DNA of 64,000 nt from Vibrio penaeicida (GCF_002933855.1 NZ_BFAQ01000042.1:8911-72910), one strand, 5' to 3'. Shown: positions 9,185 to 17,490, numbered from the stretch's first letter. Program-made: numbers and translations. Notes: generated by a model from the letters alone, not told the origin.

Positions 9185-10333
9185 TCACTTAAGTAAAAAC
9201 TCCTTGGTGATCGATCCGGTATGCTGACCTAGTGTTGGTGCAGCTACCTTGCTGTTCAAAACTTTTCCGTCAAACCTTATTGGTAGACGAGTTGTCAGTA
9301 GTTCTTCTACATCTTGGTGTTCAAGTTTCTGAAGCATATCGAGGTGTTGAAATGCTTCAGATTCAATTAATTCATCCCAGTTCAGTACTTCCGAAGCCCA
9401 AACATCATGTTGCGAGAATATCGACATCCAATACGCTGTTTTTTCCTCTAACAACTTGGTTTGTATTTGCGCTTTAATCTCATCTCGCTGGCTAAACCAC
9501 ACCTTGCTATCAGTGTATTGAGCTATATTCTCGTCGCCCATCAATTTCCCCAGCTGGTCTACAGGTCCCATAGCTATCGCAATATAGCTATCTTTGGTTT
9601 TGTAGATGCCATAAGGTGCAGATAAATACGCATGAGCATTGTTCATCTGGCTACGTTCTTGCTTTTTCTTTCCACTATTCAAATAAGTGGTGAGCACCTC
9701 AAACTGAAAATCAATCAACACTTCCAATAGGCTGGTTTCTACCTTGCCTCCTTCGCCTGTAGATTGGCTTTTTACCAACGCTGCCAAAACACCTTGAACC
9801 AGTGCATTACCCGCCAACATATCGGCGACGGCTAACCCCATTGGAGTCGGTGGCATGTCGCTATTTCCACTTAGCCACGTTAGCCCTGATAGAGACTGCG
9901 CTAATAGATCCTGACCCGGACGATTTATCCATGGTCCTGTTGTGCCATAACCAGAAACAGACCCATATATAACTGTAGGATTAAAGTGACGAATTGCTTC
10001 ATAATCCAATCCCAGTCTTTCAATTACACCTGGTCGGAAGTTCTGTAAAACGATGTCTGCTTTCTTTAAGAGGTTCTTTACAGCAGCGACATCTTCAGGT
10101 TTTTTCAAATCAGCGCAATAGCTTTCTTTGTTGCGGTTAATTGCCTGAAACAGCGAATTCACGCCACCTACGTCGGTGTCGGTTAAATACAGGTGTCGGC
10201 ATAAATCTCCAGAACCCGGGCGTTCAATCTTGATCACGCGAGCTCCTAAATCGGCAAGCTTCAGACCCGCCAAAGGTCCAGCAAGAAATTGGCTAAAATC
10301 GACCACCAACTTCCCTTCTAGCGGCAATGTCAT
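9185..10333 (-). CDS. Class III (CaiB/BaiF-type) CoA-transferase
   Basis: 382 residues. N-terminal VVDFSQFLAGPLAG (CoA/nucleotide-binding region), VLQNFRPG near residue 95-102 and the catalytic aspartate D142 in RPGQDLLAQ. These enzymes move CoA between carboxylic acids through an aspartyl-CoA anhydride. In the operon it can activate an acid intermediate so that the MaoC proteins can act on it. Its start overlaps the end of the signal-less binding-protein-like gene by 4 bp, so both are made together. The CoA donor and acceptor are not evident. Confidence 0.9.
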   Translation of the reverse strand: MTLPLEGKLVVDFSQFLAGPLAGLKLADLGARVIKIERPGSGDLCRHLYLTDTDVGGVNSLFQAINRNKESYCADLKKPEDVAAVKNLLKKADIVLQNFRPGVIERLGLDYEAIRHFNPTVIYGSVSGYGTTGPWINRPGQDLLAQSLSGLTWLSGNSDMPPTPMGLAVADMLAGNALVQGVLAALVKSQSTGEGGKVETSLLEVLIDFQFEVLTTYLNSGKKKQERSQMNNAHAYLSAPYGIYKTKDSYIAIAMGPVDQLGKLMGDENIAQYTDSKVWFSQRDEIKAQIQTKLLEEKTAYWMSIFSQHDVWASEVLNWDELIESEAFQHLDMLQKLEHQDVEELLTTRLPIRFDGKVLNSKVAAPTLGQHTGSITKEFLLK

Positions 10334-11457
10334 CTTTTACTCCTTGCGAATTCTTGCTGAATATTCTCGACCGTTTTTTCCGGAGAAAGCTGGCCTTGCA
10401 GACACGCATTTACCCAATCCCCAGCGACATCTTGAAATTGCATGTATCCGTTGTGCCTTGGGCGTAAATAGGCGTTTTCTAACGTAGTTAATGTGTCTTT
10501 AAAAAAGTGATTGGATTGCTGGTTACAATGTTCATCTTCCCACGCAACCAAATTTCCTGGCTGCCCACCTGAGTTAAAGAAGAGATCTTTTTGCACATCA
10601 GCGGAGGCAATCCAAAAGGCGTATTTCAATGCGACCTCTTTGTGCAGAGTCGACGCGGAGATTGCGATTCCTGTTCCGCCGAGAGTTGTACCACCCACCG
10701 TTTTGTCGCCAAATACTGGGGCATCACAAGAGCGGACAACATGCTGTCGAAACCCTTCACGCCCGTAGTTGCTGTAACCATATAAATACGGGATGTATGC
10801 TGCATCTTCTCGACTGGCTAACCATTCATAAGCACCGATGGGATTCATAGAAAAACATCGCTCATCCACATGCTGGCTCACGCGTAATAGCTGGTTAAGC
10901 GCAGCGATACCCTTTTCAGTCGCTACACCATTCACGTCAGTGCCAAAAGGGACACCTTGATTGGCAAGGACATTGTAGAAACACATTAAGGCATCAATGG
11001 GTTTTAGCGGGCAGACAACTTTGCCAGCTTTTGCTAGTGCGACAACGTCTTCCCACTCCTGTGGAATTCTGTCTAATTTGTCTGGTCGATATGCAGCAAC
11101 GGGGGTGGCTGCATCAATTGCGAGAGCCCATTGGCGCCCATGAAAGTACGATGTATGTGATTGCCCTACTGACTGCTGGGCAAGTAACTGAAGCTCGTCA
11201 TCGAATCCGTTTCCGTCAAGAGGAAGAAGCAACCCAGTTTCAGACGCCGCTCCCGCATGAGGGTGATCAATCACCATAAGATCGAACTCAGTGGTCATTT
11301 CTTCAAGAGGGCGATCGGCAAATGCCTGCAAAGAGCGTTTATGCCAAATGATCTCTACTTCTGGGTGAAGTTCTGCAAACTTATTTGCTGTCGCGACCAT
11401 TGGGTCGTACCCGCGGCAGTGATCCCAAGTCATACCATGTAGTGTTACTTTACTCAC
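10330..11457 (-). CDS. Solute-binding-protein fold without signal peptide
   Basis: About 375 residues resembling family 1 extracellular solute-binding proteins: VTLHGMTWDHCRGYDPM at the N-terminus, FDLMVIDHPHAG, a central GGTGIAIS and helical C-terminal lobes. The best start is GTG at 11457, with AAGGAG seven bases upstream and an 8-bp overlap with the MaoC gene; an ATG at 11478 lacks such a site. With either start there is no signal peptide or lipobox, so the protein should remain in the cytosol, unlike its relative at 7789. It lies between a MaoC gene and the CoA-transferase gene. Role unknown; it may bind or shuttle an intermediate. Confidence 0.75.
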   Translation of the reverse strand: MSKVTLHGMTWDHCRGYDPMVATANKFAELHPEVEIIWHKRSLQAFADRPLEEMTTEFDLMVIDHPHAGAASETGLLLPLDGNGFDDELQLLAQQSVGQSHTSYFHGRQWALAIDAATPVAAYRPDKLDRIPQEWEDVVALAKAGKVVCPLKPIDALMCFYNVLANQGVPFGTDVNGVATEKGIAALNQLLRVSQHVDERCFSMNPIGAYEWLASREDAAYIPYLYGYSNYGREGFRQHVVRSCDAPVFGDKTVGGTTLGGTGIAISASTLHKEVALKYAFWIASADVQKDLFFNSGGQPGNLVAWEDEHCNQQSNHFFKDTLTTLENAYLRPRHNGYMQFQDVAGDWVNACLQGQLSPEKTVENIQQEFARSKR

Positions 11458-11998
11458 CCGCTGACTCCTTCTTGCCATCTTTATCTTTGTAGAGAACCGT
11501 TAATAAATGTTCGCAATAAAGTACAAGCTCACCATCGCCCTTATAAACGCTATAGCTCACACGTACTAATCCCATCTCGTCGTACTTAGGTACTTTCGAT
11601 AAGTTTTTGCGCACTGTGTATATGGTGTCGCCAATAAAGGTGGGTTTGATAAAACGGAGTTTGTCGTAGCCGTAGGAAAATGAATTGAGACAGTTGGTTG
11701 CTACCAAGCCCAAACCGTAGGAAAAAACTTGCGCTCCGGCGACTAATCGCTTGCCAAAATGCCCTTCTTCTTTCGCAAACGTGTCGTCAGCTACATAAGG
11801 ATGAAGGTCCATGACCAGGCTATTAAATAGCATGGCTTCACCTTCAGAAATGGTGCGCCTGAGGGAACGAATGGTATGACCGACCTCAAAATCTTCGTAA
11901 TACCAATCTTCTGCATTCCATACAGGAATGTCGGCGTGGTCAGTGGGCATACCTTTTACCGGACGTGATGAAACGCCCACTGTCGGTTTTCTTTCCAT
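11450..11998 (-). CDS. MaoC-like hot-dog protein lacking the catalytic histidine
   Basis: 182 residues from ATG 11998 (MERKPTVGV), which has GAGG at good distance; the in-frame ATG at 12055 is rejected because the added residues are encoded by operator sequence. The hydratase signature D-x-x-P-x-H appears as D64-L-H-P67-Y-V69, so the catalytic histidine position is valine. The hot-dog core (YGYDKLRFIKPTFIGDTI) is intact. Family members hydrate enoyl-CoA or mesaconyl-CoA. This copy may be the non-catalytic half of a heteromer with the MaoC protein encoded divergently at 12145. It is first in the ten-gene minus-strand operon. Confidence 0.82.
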   Translation of the reverse strand: MERKPTVGVSSRPVKGMPTDHADIPVWNAEDWYYEDFEVGHTIRSLRRTISEGEAMLFNSLVMDLHPYVADDTFAKEEGHFGKRLVAGAQVFSYGLGLVATNCLNSFSYGYDKLRFIKPTFIGDTIYTVRKNLSKVPKYDEMGLVRVSYSVYKGDGELVLYCEHLLTVLYKDKDGKKESAGE

Positions 11999-12144
11999 GA
12001 TAACCTCAACTTTAATTTCATATTCGAAATCTAATTTCAAAATCAACACTAGCACTTGGTTAAAAAATGATCAACAATAAATTTCAAATATAAATCTAGA
12101 TTGTGAATATGAAATTCAACAAGTGAAAAATGCAGGTAGTGAAC
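11999..12144. promoter_or_regulatory. Divergent control region with 20-bp inverted repeat
   Basis: The gap between the two MaoC genes carries two inverted arms: AATTTCATATTCGAAATCTA at 12014-12033 and its near complement TAGATTGTGAATATGAAATT at 12097-12116 (18 of 20 match). Each arm is itself roughly palindromic (ATTTC-N6-GAAAT in the left arm). Further ATTTCAAA-like words lie between. This looks like a pair of operators for one regulator controlling both directions. No regulator gene lies within the island. Confidence 0.7.
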
Positions 12145-12588
12145 ATGGAACGAGCACGATATTTTGAAGACTACGAAATGGAAGAGATACGCCTTACTTT
12201 GGGTCGCACCATTACCGAAACGGATTTTGTAGTACATGCGGGTCACACAGGGGATTTTTTCCCACACCATATGGATGAAGAGTTTTGCAAACAGCAACCT
12301 TGGGGTAAGCGCATTGCCCACGGAACCATGACGTTTGCTATTGGAATTGGATTAACCGCCACAGAGATTAACCCGTTCGCTTTCACGTATGGCTACGAAA
12401 GGTTGCGGTTTCCTAATCCGGTCTATATTGGGGATACCATCAAAAGCCGAATAACCATAAGTAAAAAGGTAGATGACCCCAAACGAGAGGGTTTTGGACA
12501 AGTCACCGAAACAGTAGAAGTGTTGAATCAAGACGGAAAAACCGTGCTGTATTGCGAGCATATTTTGCTTGTAGAGAAGAAAAAATAA
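12145..12588 (+). CDS. MaoC-like enoyl-CoA hydratase/dehydratase
   Basis: 147 residues from ATG 12145 (MERARYF), which has AGG eight bases upstream; the ATG at 12130 lies at that ribosome site and is less likely. The (R)-hydratase signature is intact: D37-F-F-P40-H-H42, followed by KRIAHG. The core ends FTYGYERLRFPNPVYIGDTI, very like the partner encoded on the other strand. It should hydrate or dehydrate a CoA ester made by the CoA-transferase of the same island. It is followed by a Gfo/Idh/MocA gene on the same strand. Confidence 0.87.
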   Translation: MERARYFEDYEMEEIRLTLGRTITETDFVVHAGHTGDFFPHHMDEEFCKQQPWGKRIAHGTMTFAIGIGLTATEINPFAFTYGYERLRFPNPVYIGDTIKSRITISKKVDDPKREGFGQVTETVEVLNQDGKTVLYCEHILLVEKKK

Positions 12589-12672
12589 GCTAAAAGCCCT
12601 TATACACGACTATCTTTATCGCATAACTGGCGCAGCAGTATCAAAGCCAAATTAGAATTCAAGGAGTGAACG

Positions 12673-13728
12673 ATGACAATGGAATTGCAGCAAGCTTGGC
12701 CAAAACCCAATAACCCCAAACCAATTGTAATCATTGGTGCTGGTGGAATAGTTCATGATGCACATTTACCCGCCTACAAAAAAGCCGGTTTCCATGTTCA
12801 GGGGATCTTTGACATTGATACTTCTAGAGCAGAAAAAGTCGCAAGCGACTGGGGAATCGAAACCGTTTATAAGAGCTTGGAAGAAGCAACCCAGTTTACG
12901 GATGTCGTTTATGATCTTCCTCTTCCCCCTGTTGCAGCCCCACAAGTGCTGGAAATGCTACCCGATGGTGCGCCTGTTTTGATTCAAAAGCCTCTGGGCT
13001 TGGATCTTGAACAAGCAAAAGTGATCCGAGAAATTTGCGAACGCAAAAAACTCATTGCAGCGGTAAACTTTCAGCTTCGATTTTCTGCCATGATGCTGGC
13101 GCTCAGAGACGTTGTCCAAAGCGGAAAGCTGGGTGAGCTAACAGATATTGAAGTTCACTTAAACATCCACACCCCATGGGAGATGTTTCCGTTTCTACTC
13201 AAAATGGAAAGAATAGAGTTGCTGGTTCACTCTATTCATTACATCGACCTCATTCGCTCAATCGCGGGTAACCCCAAATCGGTCTATTGTCGGAGTATGG
13301 CGGATCCACGCTCGCAAGACTTCAAGCAAACTCGCACCAGCGCCATATTGGATTACGAATATCCTTTGCGCTGCCTAATGTCTATTAATCACAATCACGA
13401 TTACGGTCGTAAAGCGCAAGACGCCAGTTTCCGCTTTGAAGGATCCGAAGGTTGCGTGATGATAAAAATGGGCGTCCTGCTGGATTACCCCAACGGCGAG
13501 CCTGATGAATTTTTGTTTTGTGAACGGGGTAAAGAATGGCAGTCCGTCCCACTTGAAGGAGGGTGGTTCCCAGAAGCGTTTATCGGCACCATGAGCAACA
13601 TTCAACGCTTCGCATCCGGTGAAGATGACACCCTACACACTGCTGTTGCAGACGCTTTCCAAACCATGGCGGTTGTTGAAGCTTGCTTCGAAAGCAACAA
13701 AGCAAAAGGTATGGATATCCAATACTAA
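12673..13728 (+). CDS. Gfo/Idh/MocA-family NAD(P)-dependent oxidoreductase
   Basis: 351 residues. Rossmann motif GAGGIV at 22-27. The usual EKP motif is Q105-K106-P107, keeping the catalytic lysine. The active-site HSIHYID is at about 186-192, with D192 in the conserved place. AAGGAG lies 6 bases before the ATG. Family members oxidise or reduce sugars, inositols and sugar acids. It is co-directional with the MaoC gene 84 bp upstream and is followed by a strong terminator, so it closes this unit. It may perform the first oxidation of the imported compound. Confidence 0.88.
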   Translation: MTMELQQAWPKPNNPKPIVIIGAGGIVHDAHLPAYKKAGFHVQGIFDIDTSRAEKVASDWGIETVYKSLEEATQFTDVVYDLPLPPVAAPQVLEMLPDGAPVLIQKPLGLDLEQAKVIREICERKKLIAAVNFQLRFSAMMLALRDVVQSGKLGELTDIEVHLNIHTPWEMFPFLLKMERIELLVHSIHYIDLIRSIAGNPKSVYCRSMADPRSQDFKQTRTSAILDYEYPLRCLMSINHNHDYGRKAQDASFRFEGSEGCVMIKMGVLLDYPNGEPDEFLFCERGKEWQSVPLEGGWFPEAFIGTMSNIQRFASGEDDTLHTAVADAFQTMAVVEACFESNKAKGMDIQY

Positions 13729-13755
13729 TTCATTAATCCCCACTCATTTAAAAAG

Positions 13756-13784
13756 GCTGCCAAGTAACATTGGCAGCTTTTTTT
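13756..13784 (+). terminator. Rho-independent terminator after the Gfo/Idh/MocA gene
   Basis: Stem GCTGCCAA (13756-13763) with TTGGCAGC (13770-13777), loop GTAACA, followed by a run of seven T. It marks the right-hand boundary of the region 2 catabolic island. Confidence 0.92.
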
Positions 13785-13933
13785 CACAAATATAGATATC
13801 ACTCGCATAGAAAATGAATCTGCATAATGCCAATCATGAGGTTCTATATACTAGCTCTAATTTAAAATACAGGTTCTCAACTAGATAAATAAATGCACTT
13901 GTAGCTCTAAAAAATCTTACAAGGGGAAAACAA

Positions 13934-14464
13934 TTGAACAGAGATGAATTAGCAAAATCGATTTATGAAATATCCAATATTAAAGGTAACTTCACACTTA
14001 GATCTGGAGTCACAGCTACCGAATATTTCGATAAATACCTTTTCGAATCAAACCCTCGAATTCTCAAAGCAATAGCAAAGCATTTAGCCATTATTCTACC
14101 TAATAATTTTGACCAGCTAGCAGGGTTAGAGATGGGAGGCATACCCATTGCTACAGCGTTGTCGTTGGAAACAGAAAAGCAAGTGCTATTTGTTCGTAAG
14201 GAAGCCAAAGAGTACGGTACATGTAAGCTAGCCGAAGGCGGCAACATAGAAAATCAAGAACTTCTGATTGTTGAAGATGTTGTGACCTCCGGAGGTGCGA
14301 TTATCGATGCTGTAAAAGAACTGCGATCTCGTGGTGCAATAGTAAACACAGTGGTATGTGTTATAGACCGTGAAGGCGCGGGTAGAGAAAATCTGGTTAA
14401 AATGGGGCTAAATTTCACACCACTATTTACAAAATCAGAACTTGAAAAAGCTGTCGAGTCTTAA
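13934..14464 (+). CDS. Orotate phosphoribosyltransferase-like protein (TTG start)
   Basis: 176 residues, shorter than the usual 210-residue enterobacterial PyrE but close to short PyrE forms. The PRPP-binding motif is intact (IVEDVVTSGGAII, about 112-124). The flexible catalytic loop RKEAKEYGT is at 88-96. The start is TTG, with AAGGGG at normal distance and no usable ATG nearby. It could make orotidylate or act on another base. It stands alone, without other pyrimidine genes, so it is probably an accessory copy rather than the housekeeping pyrE. Confidence 0.85.
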   Translation: MNRDELAKSIYEISNIKGNFTLRSGVTATEYFDKYLFESNPRILKAIAKHLAIILPNNFDQLAGLEMGGIPIATALSLETEKQVLFVRKEAKEYGTCKLAEGGNIENQELLIVEDVVTSGGAIIDAVKELRSRGAIVNTVVCVIDREGAGRENLVKMGLNFTPLFTKSELEKAVES

Positions 14465-14565
14465 CATCTTAGTAAGGTCAGTTACTAACAAGCAGTATTA
14501 ATCACCTAGTTTTGGTAAAAGCTAGGTACTGCATTAACAGTGAGTTAAATGGACTAACATATCAC

Positions 14566-14943
14566 ATGGAAAAGCGGACAGTACAAAGAGTGGAATTGAG
14601 CCCAAAAACCTTATTAAACGAAGGGGAATTCAGACAATATAGAAAAAGTAATAGAAAGTGACTTCTTATTCACACTATTATTCTGATTTCAATCCTTGTA
14701 ACAGTAGCTATCTCATTTTTTTTCAAAGAGTTAGAAATGGGTATTTATATCGGTTCTCTAGTTTTTCTGTACATTATTTCTCTAGGCGTTATTGCGTCAA
14801 AGAATAAGTTGAATTGGATTTTATGGGTGTTACTCACCTTTATCTCAATGTTTACATTGCCAATAATAGGTATGCTCATTTCACATGCACTAATCGCCAG
14901 AAAGGGATTTAAGAATAAATGGCTATCCAATCTGGATACCTAA
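14566..14943 (+). pseudogene. Small membrane protein gene interrupted by an in-frame TGA
   Basis: From ATG 14566 a frame runs 31 codons to TGA (14659-14661), then continues in the same frame without a stop to 14943. Joined, the product is about 125 residues: a basic cytosolic head (ends YRKSNRK), then three hydrophobic segments (HTIILISILVTVAISFFF; the first after the internal ATG at 14737; and a third near WILWVLLTFISMF). A short product of 68 residues could still start at ATG 14737. No family recognised. One point mutation (for example CGA or TGG to TGA) would explain the break; sequencing error or readthrough are alternatives. No strong ribosome site precedes 14566. Confidence 0.6.
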
Positions 14944-14983
14944 AAAGCACTGCCAACACGCCCCGTTAATTTTTGGTGAATAA

Positions 14984-15475
14984 ATGGAATTAGTTAAAAC
15001 CTCACAAGAGGAACATTGGGAAATGGCGTCTGGCTTTTTAAGTCAGGCGGTAGAACGATGTAACAGAAATAACACCCCTTTATGGACGCATGAACAAGTA
15101 AAAATCTCGTCGCTGAAACACTCTTACTCACCGGAAAGCCTTTACCTCCTGAAACACGAACATATATTTGTAGGTACCGTATTTATCAGTTTTGATCATG
15201 ACAGCTTTTGGCCCGACATCGATACAAAAGGTAGCCTATTTTTCCATAAGTTAGCCATCGGTGATCTGTATCATTCCAAAGGTCTCGGCTTACTCGCACT
15301 GACTGAGATTGTGAAGTTTGCTAAATATTTTGGATTCAATTGGGTTCGTTGCGATTGCCATGGCTCAAGAGAGCGCTTAAGAGCTTTTTACGAATATTTT
15401 GGGTTTGAGCTTGTTGATAGACAAGAAATGTTTAGTTTCGATGTCGCTCGATACGAAATGCAGGTCACTAGCTAA
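14984..15475 (+). CDS. GNAT-family N-acetyltransferase
   Basis: 163 residues. The acetyl-CoA-binding segment is recognisable as LAIGDLYHSKGLGLLALTEI (about 93-112), followed by a C-terminal RAFYEYFGFELVDRQ, the usual last beta-alpha-beta element of GNAT enzymes. The acyl acceptor cannot be told. It is a single gene in the accessory patch, 40 bp after the interrupted membrane-protein gene. Confidence 0.82.
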   Translation: MELVKTSQEEHWEMASGFLSQAVERCNRNNTPLWTHEQVKISSLKHSYSPESLYLLKHEHIFVGTVFISFDHDSFWPDIDTKGSLFFHKLAIGDLYHSKGLGLLALTEIVKFAKYFGFNWVRCDCHGSRERLRAFYEYFGFELVDRQEMFSFDVARYEMQVTS

Positions 15476-15635
15476 AAAAATCGCGTTCAGTGTTAACTGT
15501 ACTGGCTGAGCAGAATTTAGGATATATGGGCTAGAATATAAGTCTGACCGACTGAGATACCAATGAAAATGACCTTGTCAAACTAACGCTTCTTCATTGA
15601 AGGAGAGTTCACTCACACAAAACACATCTCCAACA

Positions 15636-15662
15636 AATATGAGTTAAGTTGCAATGTATAAT
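15636..15662 (+). promoter_or_regulatory. Promoter of small secreted protein, shared with the one at 17464
   Basis: AATATGA (15636-15642) lies 21 bases before a perfect -10 box TATAAT (15657-15662), with GCAA and GT at fixed places between. The same words at the same spacing occur at 17464-17490 ahead of the other secreted-protein gene. The -35 region is weak. The leader to the ATG at 15732 would be about 60 bases. Confidence 0.6.
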
Positions 15663-15731
15663 CGCCTCGATTTTACAGAGTCAATTTTGATCTTTAAGAC
15701 TCTGTTATTCATAATAAATATTGGAGAAAAA

Positions 15732-16067
15732 ATGAAAAAGCTACTCTTGTTGTTATCTTTGGTGGTTTCTACAAATGCATTTGCCGCTTTCAATTGTGAG
15801 GTGACCGTTAATCGAGTACTCGTTTACGGGAATGGAAGTGTTAATATTCTGCATTCTGGCAGAAATGACTTTACCTATATATGTAATACAAAAGGCACAT
15901 GGAAAGGCATAGATACTGTCACATGTTCATTGTGGGTTGGCATGCTGCAAAATATCCAAAATAACGCCAAGAAAGCGATATTTTATTATGGCGGACAAGG
16001 CACATGCGCAACGCTTCCAACCTATGGTAATACACCAGCTCCCGTATACATTGGTTCAATTCAGTAG
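15732..16067 (+). CDS. Small secreted cysteine-containing protein
   Basis: 111 residues from ATG 15732, chosen because GGAG sits at the right distance and a signal peptide begins there; the frame is open further upstream. Signal MKKLLLLLSLVVSTNAFA, cleavage near residue 18. The mature part has four cysteines (FNCEV, YICNT, VTCSLW, GTCATLP), fitting two disulphides, and ends PAPVYIGSIQ. I associate this type with small secreted Vibrio proteins of unknown function. Its promoter is duplicated ahead of the gene at 17588. Confidence 0.82.
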   Translation: MKKLLLLLSLVVSTNAFAAFNCEVTVNRVLVYGNGSVNILHSGRNDFTYICNTKGTWKGIDTVTCSLWVGMLQNIQNNAKKAIFYYGGQGTCATLPTYGNTPAPVYIGSIQ

Positions 16068-16236
16068 CAGTTAGACGGATACACGTAGATTACACTATGC
16101 GCTACACGCCATTTGGTTTGGCGTTAGCGCTTGTTCTTTTTTATAGAGAGAAAACATTGCAACAGAGTAAAACCGAATTTTGGTCTGGCGAGGGATACGA
16201 TACCCAATATGCAATGAACTATCTCAAGGAGCCAAA

Positions 16237-16700
16237 TTGAATCACATAGAAATAAAAGGTCCTGCAAAGGAGTTAGGAAGACAATGTGAGGTAGTACTGC
16301 GAACTGTACCCGAATGGTTCGGTCGTGAAGAAGCGCTAAGAGAATACGTGGGTACGATTGGAACATTGGATACCTATACCGCGTGGCAGAAAGATAAGTT
16401 GGTTGGGTTCTTTTCCGTCGATTACCACAATGACTACTCCGCAGAATTACATGTACTAGCCGTAGATAAGGAACACCATCGCCAAGGTATAGGGCGAAGT
16501 TTACTAGCGGCTGTAAATCGGACCTAGAAGCGAGAGCGATTAAGCTTCTCCAAGTTAAAACGTTAGGAACGTCTGCTTGCGACGATAACTACGACAAAAC
16601 GAGACATTTTTATATAGGTATGGGCTTTTACCCTCTTGAAGAGCTTGTGGATTTTTGGGGAAAAGGCCCCCCTTGTTTACTTATGGTGAAATGTATTTAA
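16237..16700 (+). pseudogene. GNAT acetyltransferase broken by a one-base deletion
   Basis: A TTG at 16237, preceded by AAGGAG, opens a GNAT frame that contains the acetyl-CoA motif HHRQGIGRSLLAA but stops at 16527. The next frame continues the family sequence (DLEARAIKLLQ to ...CLLMVKCI) to TAA at 16700. Restoring one base near 16515-16517 gives LLAAVESDLEARAIKLL, the usual GNAT helix. Full length would be about 155 residues. Hence a recent frameshift, or a sequencing error at an AAA run. If real, the enzyme is inactive because the C-terminal half of the fold is lost. Confidence 0.8.
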
Positions 16701-16974
16701 CCTGAAAAGAATCTCACCCAGCAATTCCTAGCCCATTAATGAGGCGTTTAATTTTCTTGATTGGATAAATTGGTAGTTCTAAATAGCGAGGCACACAAAT
16801 CCGTATTAAGAATACCTTTCAAATCATGCTGAACAATTTTTAGCTAAAGATGATATGACTCGCACAGATAAGGAATCTAAGATATGCAATCCGATTTACT
16901 CTGTATACTCGCCCCTTTTTTGAAAACCCAAGTCCGTGTTGAAAAATGGACGTTAAAATGAAACGAGGGATCCG

Positions 16975-17355
16975 ATGTTTTGGGGAATAGCTTTTTCGAT
17001 CTATGCCATTTATTTATTAGGGATCATTCCTTTCAAGATATATCACTATTGGACAGGTAAAGAAACGAGCGCTTTAAAGGTAAAAATTGAAGAGTTTTCA
17101 GGTAGTTTATTTTTCTCTATTGGACTCATTGCAGTATATGGTCAAATCAACCAACAGTTTTTCTTTGTTCATGAGTTTTGGATCGCTTGGCTAATTATCT
17201 ATACTGCATACTGTATTATGTGCCTTTTTTACTCGCCAAAAATGCGGCATGTAGCGAATGTAGCAAGCAAGAAAGTGCTTATCATTGGGACGATCATAGC
17301 CCATCTAGTATCACTTCCTCTGTATTATGCTGTGTTTATTCAAGCTGGTTTCTAG
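16975..17355 (+). CDS. Small integral membrane protein, unknown function
   Basis: 126 residues with four predicted membrane segments (about 4-21, 40-58, 66-84 and 98-118) and short charged loops. GAGGG lies a few bases before the ATG. No recognisable family motif. The 274 bases upstream hold no gene I can support. Confidence 0.7.
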   Translation: MFWGIAFSIYAIYLLGIIPFKIYHYWTGKETSALKVKIEEFSGSLFFSIGLIAVYGQINQQFFFVHEFWIAWLIIYTAYCIMCLFYSPKMRHVANVASKKVLIIGTIIAHLVSLPLYYAVFIQAGF

Positions 17356-17463
17356 CCCTCACAAATTGTCGAAATAACAAGCACGGCTTTTAATGTATAG
17401 CCCTAGCACAATGCTTTCAAAATCATGAAGGTGAGATCGCTCGCACAAGTCAAGTAGCACACC

Positions 17464-17490
17464 AATATGAACTTGGTAGCAAAGTATAAT
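17464..17490 (+). promoter_or_regulatory. Promoter of second secreted protein, twin of the one at 15636
   Basis: AATATGA (17464-17470) and TATAAT (17485-17490) are spaced exactly as at 15636-15662, with GCAA and GT again in between. Similarity fades toward the coding region. The predicted leader to ATG 17588 is about 90 bases. Confidence 0.6.

Noticed and set aside
12049..12321. 90-residue minus-strand open frame over the MaoC promoter and gene start
   Set aside because: It overlaps the operator region and the coding strand of the 12145 MaoC gene, and has no family signal; a shadow frame.
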